From Streptomyces sp. NRRL S-350 (GTDB taxonomy: Bacteria > Actinomycetota > Actinomycetes > Streptomycetales > Streptomycetaceae), in contig NZ_JOHO01000088.1 of assembly GCF_000719705.1 (NCBI RefSeq), positions 1 to 18,762 of the forward strand: a stretch of 18,762 nt of DNA, written 5' to 3'. Made by a program: the position numbers and the translations under genes. The first letter of the stretch is position 1; each line of letters begins with the position of its first letter. A model generated the notes under the pieces. It was not told the origin of the DNA. It did no database searches and saw only the letters and a program-made list of their open reading frames with translations. This document shows positions 14,143-18,762 of the stretch, in pieces.

Positions 14143-14891
14143 AACAACGTGGTCTCGTACTCGACCTCGGCCCACGGCTCCTTGAGCTCCGGGCCGTTGT
14201 TGCGGATGCTCCCCACCGCCGGCGACACCGGGGTGGCCAGCAGCGCACCGGGCGGCGGCGGTACCAGCAGCCGGCGCAGCTCGTCCGGGTCGCTGCGCCG
14301 CGGGTCCAGCCACTTGTCCCAGGAGTCCCGGTCGAGGAACAGCGGCATCCGCTCGTGGATCGGCGCCAGCGCCTCCTCGGCGTCGGTGGTGACGATCGTG
14401 AACGTCACCAGCCAGGCCTGCGGGTCGCCGGCCGGCACCGCCCGGTTGCGCCAGAACTCGTACAGCCCGGCCAGCGCCAGCGGGGCGCCGTCCGCCCGGG
14501 AGACGAAGAACGGCTTCTTGCGCGCCTTGCCCCGCTCGCCCGGCAGCGTCTGCCACTCGTAGTAGCCGTCCACCGGCAGGAGGCACCGGCGCGCCGCGAA
14601 CGCCTGCCGGTACGAGGGCTTCTCGTGCACCGTGTCCGACCGGGCGTTGATCATCTTCACCGCCGTCTCGGCGGAGTTCGACCACTGCGGCACCAGCCCC
14701 CAGCGCAGCACCCGCAGCTGCCGCACCGCCCGCGGCCCCTCCCGGCCCGTCCGCTCCAGCACCACGAAGGCGCTGTCGGTCGGCGCGACGTTCCAGTTCG
14801 GGCCGAGGGTCTCCTCGGGATCCCACTGCTCCACGCCGAACAGCTCGACGATGTCCTCGGGCTTGCTGCTGGCTGCGAACCGACCGCACAT
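14139..14891 (-). CDS. SRAP (YedK/HMCES-type) abasic-site DNA-protein crosslink protein
   Basis: Recognises abasic sites in single-stranded DNA and forms a stable thiazolidine link through its N-terminal cysteine, protecting the lesion. The 250-aa protein begins MCGRF, so C2 becomes N-terminal after methionine removal. Other catalytic residues are N82 (MINARSDT), E112 (DGYYEW) and H179 (PIHERMP), with the conserved WNVAPT (33-38) and RCLLPVDG motifs. Length and order match the family. ATG 14891 is fixed by the Cys2 requirement, although the SD is weak. It is divergent from the M50 gene across a 137-bp spacer and upstream of the hydrolase. It does not look like a phage gene here; the neighbourhood is core. 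Confidence 0.95.
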   Translation of the reverse strand: MCGRFAASSKPEDIVELFGVEQWDPEETLGPNWNVAPTDSAFVVLERTGREGPRAVRQLRVLRWGLVPQWSNSAETAVKMINARSDTVHEKPSYRQAFAARRCLLPVDGYYEWQTLPGERGKARKKPFFVSRADGAPLALAGLYEFWRNRAVPAGDPQAWLVTFTIVTTDAEEALAPIHERMPLFLDRDSWDKWLDPRRSDPDELRRLLVPPPPGALLATPVSPAVGSIRNNGPELKEPWAEVEYETTLF

Positions 14892-15028
14892 GCGGGCCAG
14901 CTTGCCATGCCGCCCGTCCTCATCACTTGTTCACGCCCGGACCAGAACCGCCCGCTGCCGTCCGCCCGTCCCCGCATGGGAGGCTGCCCCGAACGGCCCA
15001 ACGCAGCGAACGGAGGCGGGCAAGACCC

Positions 15029-15754
15029 ATGAGCACCAACGACCAGAACCTCGGCGCCCTCTGGGACCAGGTCACCGGCGCCCAACCCGCCCCGCCCGGC
15101 TGGCTGGTGCTCGCCACCGGCGCCGCCGCCCTGCTCGCCGTCCTCGCCCGCCCGCTGTGGCACGTCACCCGCAACGCCGTCACCATCGCCCACGAAGGCG
15201 GCCACGGCCTGATCGCCCTCGCCACCCGCCGCAGGCTCGCCGGCATCCGGCTGCACTCCGACACCTCCGGCCTCACCCTCTCCTACGGCCGCCCCACCGG
15301 CCCCGGCATGATCCTCACCGCCGCCGCCGGCTACAGCGCCCCCGCCCTGCTCGGCCTCGGCTGCGCCGCCCTGCTCGCCGCCGACCGGATCACCCTGCTG
15401 CTCTGGCTGGCGATCGCCCTGCTGCTCGCCCTGCTCCTGCGCATCCGCAACGCCTTCGGCTTCTTCACCGTGCTGGTCGCCGGCGGCGCCTTCTTCCTGG
15501 TCTCCTGGTTCGGCAGCGCCGAGGTCCAGGCCGGCTTCGCCTACCTCGGCTGCTGGTTCCTGCTGTTCGGCGCCGTCCGCCCCGTCCTGGAGCTCCAGCA
15601 CCAGCGCCGCACCGGCTGGGCCCGCGACTCCGACGCCGACCAGCTCGCCCGGCTCACCCACGTCCCCGCCCTCGCCTGGGTCACCGTCTTCCTGCTCACC
15701 GCCCTCGCCTGCCTCGCCCTGGGCGCGAGCTGGCTGCTCCAGCCGCTGCACTGA
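15029..15754 (+). CDS. M50-family integral membrane metallopeptidase
   Basis: A 241-aa polytopic membrane protein with about six hydrophobic segments. The first helices contain the zinc motif HEGGH (H55, E56, H59) in TIAHEGGHGLIALATRR, typical of M50B-like peptidases that cut within the membrane. A clear second-ligand NPxG/LDG motif is not visible, so activity is uncertain. ATG 15029 is chosen because GGAGG lies at 15012-15016 and the frame upstream is Arg/Pro-rich and non-coding in character. The substrate is unknown. Its 3' end is followed by a hairpin, then aroA on the same strand. Confidence 0.83.
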   Translation: MSTNDQNLGALWDQVTGAQPAPPGWLVLATGAAALLAVLARPLWHVTRNAVTIAHEGGHGLIALATRRRLAGIRLHSDTSGLTLSYGRPTGPGMILTAAAGYSAPALLGLGCAALLAADRITLLLWLAIALLLALLLRIRNAFGFFTVLVAGGAFFLVSWFGSAEVQAGFAYLGCWFLLFGAVRPVLELQHQRRTGWARDSDADQLARLTHVPALAWVTVFLLTALACLALGASWLLQPLH

Positions 15755-15772
15755 CCGGCCCCGCGCGGCCGC

Positions 15773-15793
15773 GCCGTCCAGGATCCGGACGGC
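15773..15793 (+). terminator. Hairpin between the M50 gene and aroA
   Basis: GCCGTCC (15773-15779) pairs with GGACGGC (15787-15793) around a 7-base loop, about 20 bases after the M50 stop. It may end the M50 transcript; it overlaps the place where an aroA -35 would lie. Confidence 0.55.
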
Positions 15794-15807
15794 CGGGGCA
15801 CGGCCCC

Positions 15808-15813
15808 TAGACT
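15808..15813 (+). promoter_or_regulatory. Candidate -10 element for leaderless aroA transcript
   Basis: TAGACT, a good actinomycete -10, ends 6 bases before the A of the aroA ATG (15820), and there is no Shine-Dalgarno between. Transcription would start at or next to the start codon. The -35 region is poor. Confidence 0.55.
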
Positions 15814-15819
15814 TGCCAC

Positions 15820-17151
15820 ATGACCGAGACCCCGTGGCCCGCTCCCGTCGCCACCAGCCCCGTCGACGCCACCGTCACCATCCCCGGCTCCAAGTCGGTC
15901 ACCAACCGGGCCCTGGTGCTGGCGGCCCTCGCCGAGCAGCCCGGCTGGGTGCGCCGCCCACTGCGCAGCCGCGACTCCCAGCTGATGGCCGACGGCCTGC
16001 GCGCCCTCGGGGTCACCATCGAGGAGACGGTCAACAACGACGCCGGCGGCACCGGCGGCGGCGAGGCCTGGCGGGTCATCCCCGCCCCCGCCCTGTGCGG
16101 CCCCGCCTCCGTCGACGTCGGCAACGCCGGCACGGTCATGCGCTTCCTGCCGCCGCTCGCCGTCCTCGCCGACGGCCCGGTGCACTTCGACGGCGACCCC
16201 CGCTGCTACGAGCGCCCCCAGCACGGCGTGATCGACGCCCTGCGCGCGCTCGGCGCCCGCATCGAGGACGGCGGCCGCGGCGCCTTCCCGCTGACCGTCC
16301 ACGGCACCGGCTCCCTGGACGGCGGCCCGGTCGAGCTGGACGCCTCCTCCTCCTCCCAGTTCGTCTCGGCCCTGCTGCTCTCCGGCGCCCGCTACAACCA
16401 GGGCATCGAGGTCCGGCACGTCGGCGGCCCGGTGCCGTCGCTGCCGCACATCCGGATGACCGTCGAGATGCTGCGCCTGGCCGGGGCCCAGGTCGACGCG
16501 CCCGAGGACGGCGGCGAGAAGGACGTCTGGCGGGTCACCCCGGGCGCACTGATCGGCCGTGACCTGGTGGTCGAGCCGGACCTGTCCAACGCCGCGCCGT
16601 TCTTCGCCGCCGCCCTGGTCACCGGCGGTCGCGTCACCGTGCGCGACTGGCCCAAGCACACCTCCCAGCCCGGCGACCAGCTGCGCGAGATCTACACCCG
16701 GATGGGCGGCGCCTGCGAGTTCACCGACGAGGGCCTGCAGTTCACCGGCACCGGCCGCATCCACGGCATCGACGCCGACCTGCACGACGTCGGCGAGCTC
16801 ACCCCGGTGATCGCCGCCGTCGCCGCGCTCGCCGACTCCGAGTCCCACCTGTACGGCATCGCCCACCTGCGCCTGCACGAGACCGACCGGCTCGCCGCGC
16901 TCGCCAAGGAGATCAACGACCTCGGCGGCGACGTCACCGAGACCGAGGACGGCCTGCGGATCCGCCCCCGCCCGCTGCGCGGCGGCACCTTCCACACCTA
17001 CGAGGACCACCGCCTGGCCACCGCCGCCGCCGTGCTCGGCCTCGCCGTGCCCGGCATCGGGGTGGAGAACGTCGCCACCACCGCCAAGACGCTGCCCGAC
17101 TTCCCCGGGATGTGGGCCGAGTTGCTCGGCGAAGCGGCGGCGGACGCCTGA
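15820..17151 (+). CDS. aroA: 3-phosphoshikimate 1-carboxyvinyltransferase (EPSP synthase)
   Basis: Transfers the enolpyruvyl group of PEP to shikimate-3-phosphate, the sixth step of the shikimate pathway, in the cytoplasm. The 443-aa protein shows the family motifs in order: GSKSVTNRALVLAALA with K25, GNAGTVMRFL (101-110), DASSSSQFVSALLLSGA, DLSNAAPFFAAAL (D254), GELTPVIAAVAALA (E326, the actinobacterial variant of the catalytic acid region), HLRLHETDRLAAL and YEDHRLATAAAVLGL. The inhibitor-contact loop reads GNAGTVMR, without the usual resistance changes. ATG 15820 lacks a Shine-Dalgarno and lies 6 bases after a -10-like TAGACT. rsgA follows 15 bases downstream and is likely cotranscribed. 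Confidence 0.97.
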   Translation: MTETPWPAPVATSPVDATVTIPGSKSVTNRALVLAALAEQPGWVRRPLRSRDSQLMADGLRALGVTIEETVNNDAGGTGGGEAWRVIPAPALCGPASVDVGNAGTVMRFLPPLAVLADGPVHFDGDPRCYERPQHGVIDALRALGARIEDGGRGAFPLTVHGTGSLDGGPVELDASSSSQFVSALLLSGARYNQGIEVRHVGGPVPSLPHIRMTVEMLRLAGAQVDAPEDGGEKDVWRVTPGALIGRDLVVEPDLSNAAPFFAAALVTGGRVTVRDWPKHTSQPGDQLREIYTRMGGACEFTDEGLQFTGTGRIHGIDADLHDVGELTPVIAAVAALADSESHLYGIAHLRLHETDRLAALAKEINDLGGDVTETEDGLRIRPRPLRGGTFHTYEDHRLATAAAVLGLAVPGIGVENVATTAKTLPDFPGMWAELLGEAAADA

Positions 17152-17166
17152 GCGGAGACTTGAGCC

Positions 17167-18222
17167 ATGCGCCGCTACGGCAAGGACGCCGACGAGGACG
17201 ACATCCGCAACCGCCCCGCCCGCCGGGGCTCCCGGCCGCGGACCAGGATCCGGCCCAAGCACGATGACGCCGCCGAGGCGATGGTGCTGACCGTCGACCG
17301 CGGCCGGCTCACCTGCCTGGTCGATCCGGGCACCAAGCAGGAGCGCCAGGTCGTCGCCATGAAGGCCCGCGAGCTGGGCCGCAAGGGCGTCGTCGTCGGC
17401 GACGTCGTCAACATCGTCGGCGACCTCTCCGGGGACGCCGACACCCTGGCCCGGATCGTCCGGGTCGAGGAGCGCAGCTCGGTGCTGCGCCGCACCGCCG
17501 ACGACGACGACCCGTACGAGCGGATCGTCGTCGCCAACGCCCAGCAGCTGGCCATCGTCACCGCCCTGGCCGACCCGGAGCCGCGCCCCCGGCTGATCGA
17601 CCGCTGCCTGGTGGCCGCCTACGACGCCGGCATGGAGCCGCTGCTGGTGCTCACCAAGTCCGACCTCGCCCCGGCCGCGCCGCTGCTGGACTCCTACGCC
17701 CCGCTCGGCATCCAGTACGTGGTCACCCGCCGCGACGAGCTGGAGACCACCGGCGCCGAGGCCGTCCGCGAGCACCTGCGCGGGCGCTCGACGGTGTTCA
17801 TCGGCCACTCCGGCGTCGGCAAGACCACCCTGGTCAACGCCCTCGTCCCGAACCGCCGGCGGCAGACCGGACACGTCAACGCGGTCACCGGCCGCGGCCG
17901 GCACACCACCGTCTCCGCGCTGGCGCTGCGGCTGCCCCCGCCGCCCGGCGCCAAACCGGGCTCCAGGAAGGCCCTGGACCCGGGCTGGGTGATCGACACC
18001 CCGGGTTTCCGCTCCTTCGGCCTCTCGCACATCGACCCGTCCCGGGTCATCCTCGCCTTCCCCGACCTGGAGCCCGGCACCGCCGACTGCCCGCGCGCCT
18101 GCAGCCACGACGAGCAGGACTGCGCGCTGGACGCCTGGGTCGCCGACGGCCACGCCGAGGCCGCCCGGCTCTACTCGCTGCGCCGCCTGCTGGCCAGCAA
18201 GGAGACCCGCGAGGACGACTGA
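17167..18222 (+). CDS. rsgA: Ribosome small subunit-dependent GTPase A (circularly permuted GTPase)
   Basis: A late-stage 30S ribosome maturation GTPase. The 351-aa protein has an N-terminal OB-fold (about 30-105) and a circularly permuted GTPase with motif order G4-G1-G3: TKSD (163-166), the P-loop GHSGVGKT (213-220), GRGRHTT (G2) and DTPGF (277-281). A C-terminal zinc knuckle follows at about C308, C312, H314 and C319 (CPRACSHDEQDC), with one residue fewer between the first two cysteines than in E. coli. ATG 17167 has GGAG about 9 bases upstream and lies 15 bases after aroA, suggesting an aroA-rsgA operon. A structured leader for the SMR gene begins about 30 bases after its stop. Confidence 0.95.
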   Translation: MRRYGKDADEDDIRNRPARRGSRPRTRIRPKHDDAAEAMVLTVDRGRLTCLVDPGTKQERQVVAMKARELGRKGVVVGDVVNIVGDLSGDADTLARIVRVEERSSVLRRTADDDDPYERIVVANAQQLAIVTALADPEPRPRLIDRCLVAAYDAGMEPLLVLTKSDLAPAAPLLDSYAPLGIQYVVTRRDELETTGAEAVREHLRGRSTVFIGHSGVGKTTLVNALVPNRRRQTGHVNAVTGRGRHTTVSALALRLPPPPGAKPGSRKALDPGWVIDTPGFRSFGLSHIDPSRVILAFPDLEPGTADCPRACSHDEQDCALDAWVADGHAEAARLYSLRRLLASKETREDD

Positions 18223-18250
18223 GCCGGGGCGCGTTTCCCGATTCCCGTGG

Positions 18251-18330
18251 CCCGTTCGAGGTGTCGGACCGCGCCCGCCTGGTGATCATAGGAAAACCGG
18301 GCCGGGCACGGTCCGACCGTCGATTCGACT
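18251..18330 (+). promoter_or_regulatory. Structured leader, candidate guanidine-III (ykkC-III) riboswitch
   Basis: Upstream of the SMR exporter, CCGTTCGAGGTG (18252-18263) differs at two bases from the start of the Thermobifida ykkC-III aptamer (CCGGACGAGGTG, from memory). It is followed in the same register by the main stem: GTCGGACCG (18263-18271) with CGGTCCGAC (18309-18317), extended by GCCCG/CGGGC. The 25-base loop contains CCTGG and GGAAAA, comparable to the CCCGG and GGACAA of the known loop, where a pseudoknot to the 5' end would form. That pseudoknot is imperfect here and the loop is longer than usual. A plain rsgA terminator is the alternative. The link of this class to SugE/EmrE genes in actinomycetes supports the call. 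Confidence 0.5.
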
Positions 18331-18343
18331 GGAAGGGCACGCG

Positions 18344-18667
18344 ATGGCATGGGCCCTGGTGGTCCTGGCCGGCCTGCTGGAGACCGGCTTCGCGATCAAC
18401 CTCAAGCTCAGCGAGGGTTTCACCAGGCTCTGGCCCACCGTCAGCTTCTGCGCGTTCGCCCTCGGCAGCTTCGGCCTGCTCACCCTCTCCCTGAAGAGCC
18501 TGCCGGTCGGCCCCGCCTACGCGGTGTGGACGGGCATCGGCGCGGCCGGCACCGCGATCTACGGCATGGTCTTCCTGGACGAGACCACCTCGGTGCTCAA
18601 GCTGGTCTCGATCTCCCTGGTGATCGCCGGCGTCATCGGCCTCCAGCTCAGCGGCACGGCGCACTAG
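18344..18667 (+). CDS. sugE: SMR-family exporter, SugE/Gdx (guanidinium exporter) type
   Basis: A 107-aa inner-membrane protein with four helices that works as an antiparallel dimer. E13 in helix 1 (LAGLLETGFAINLKL) is the proton/substrate-binding glutamate of the family. The SLPVGPAYAVWTGIGAAGTA segment is the SugE/Gdx signature rather than EmrE/QacE, so guanidinium export is more likely than multidrug export. ATG 18344 has GGAAGG at 18331-18336. A structured leader, possibly a guanidine riboswitch, precedes it. Its TAG stop is inside a CTAG where an IS481-type element begins, yet the protein is full length. Specific substrate is inferred from family motifs only. Confidence 0.92.
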   Translation: MAWALVVLAGLLETGFAINLKLSEGFTRLWPTVSFCAFALGSFGLLTLSLKSLPVGPAYAVWTGIGAAGTAIYGMVFLDETTSVLKLVSISLVIAGVIGLQLSGTAH

Positions 18668-18762
18668 CTGTTCTGGCCCATGAGGTTGGGAACGCGGCTG
18701 GCGGGTGGTTTGCCTGCGAGTGCGGTGTGTCCGCGGTGGTGATTGTAGGTGTGGAGCCAGTC
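18664..18762 (-). CDS. IS481-family transposase, C-terminal end (partial)
   Basis: The minus strand reads DWLHTYNHHRGHTALAGKPP then ASRVPNLMGQNS and a TAG stop at 18666-18664. The YNxHRxHxALxGxxPxxR pattern is the typical C-terminal end of the DDE (rve) domain in IS481-type transposases. The remainder lies beyond the right edge. The stop codon is formed by the CTAG target sequence (18664-18667), which also contains the SMR stop, so the two convergent reading frames overlap by 4 bases. Intactness of the gene cannot be judged. Confidence 0.82.
   Translation of the reverse strand, partial: DWLHTYNHHRGHTALAGKPPASRVPNLMGQNS
18669..18762. mobile_element. End of an IS481-type insertion sequence, target ACTAGC at 18663-18668
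   Basis: The element's terminal inverted repeat appears to start with TGTTCTGGCCCATGAGG at 18669. Immediately before it is ACTAGC (18663-18668), which fits the NCTAGN target described for IS481 of Bordetella. The other end and the second copy of the target lie outside the window, so the boundary is inferred from the TGT start, the target and the transposase frame. Confidence 0.68.

Noticed and set aside
15541..18153. Very long open frame on the minus strand opposite aroA and rsgA
   Set aside because: It is antisense to two genes with complete, conserved motifs; its Val/Gly/Ala/Asp/Gln-rich composition is the expected shadow in a GC-rich genome.

Overview
The window is very GC-rich, with strong G/C bias at third codon positions, GTG and TTG starts and 4-bp stop/start overlaps. 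The gene content (B12-riboswitch-controlled class Ia ribonucleotide reductase, sigR-rsrA, an SRAP gene, aroA-rsgA) points to an actinomycete of the Streptomyces/Kitasatospora group. Most of it looks like ordinary chromosomal core. The distinctive parts are the regulatory regions and the right edge, where an insertion sequence begins.

Left part (1-5874, + strand): the tail of an unknown Pro/Ser/Thr-rich protein overlaps a membrane-anchored or secreted GH12-type glycanase with a ricin-B lectin domain. A 385-bp non-coding stretch follows. It holds two NrdR-like boxes 31 bp apart, a -10 element and a well-formed cobalamin riboswitch, and it leads into nrdA-nrdB, a class Ia ribonucleotide reductase. 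A 19-bp perfect hairpin closes the operon directly after nrdB, so the third gene known from S. coelicolor (nrdS) is absent here. A hypothetical protein of 158 aa follows.

Middle (5965-14891, mostly - strand): a flavodoxin, a peptide deformylase with an acidic/His-rich N-terminal extension, a TPR protein with a CxxC and a His/Asp-rich segment, and an overlapping pair of membrane HD-domain proteins. The upstream protein of the pair is a canonical HD-GYP; the downstream one keeps only the HD part. Next comes the redox switch sigR-rsrA (extracytoplasmic-function sigma factor and zinc anti-sigma factor). A perfect sigma-R-type promoter (GGGAAT-N18-GTT) sits upstream of a long-form start, as expected for the autoregulated sigma-R' isoform. 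An alpha/beta hydrolase and an SRAP-family DNA-protein crosslink protein follow, separated by a roughly 100-bp array of imperfect 10-bp repeats.

Right part (15029-18762, + strand): an M50-type integral membrane metallopeptidase, aroA (EPSP synthase, probably leaderless), rsgA (ribosome-assembly GTPase) and a SugE/Gdx-type SMR exporter. The exporter's leader folds in a way that resembles the guanidine-III (ykkC-III) riboswitch. The last 94 bp are the end of an IS481-type element. It sits exactly in the CTAG that contains the exporter's stop codon, and the same CTAG supplies the transposase stop codon.

I found no clearly new multi-gene system. The observations most worth following up are the candidate guanidine-III leader, the IS/CTAG shared-stop junction, the intact/degenerate HD-GYP pair with its palindrome-rich upstream region, the nrdAB operon without nrdS and with an NrdA lacking the ATP-cone hairpin, and the two short tandem-repeat arrays.
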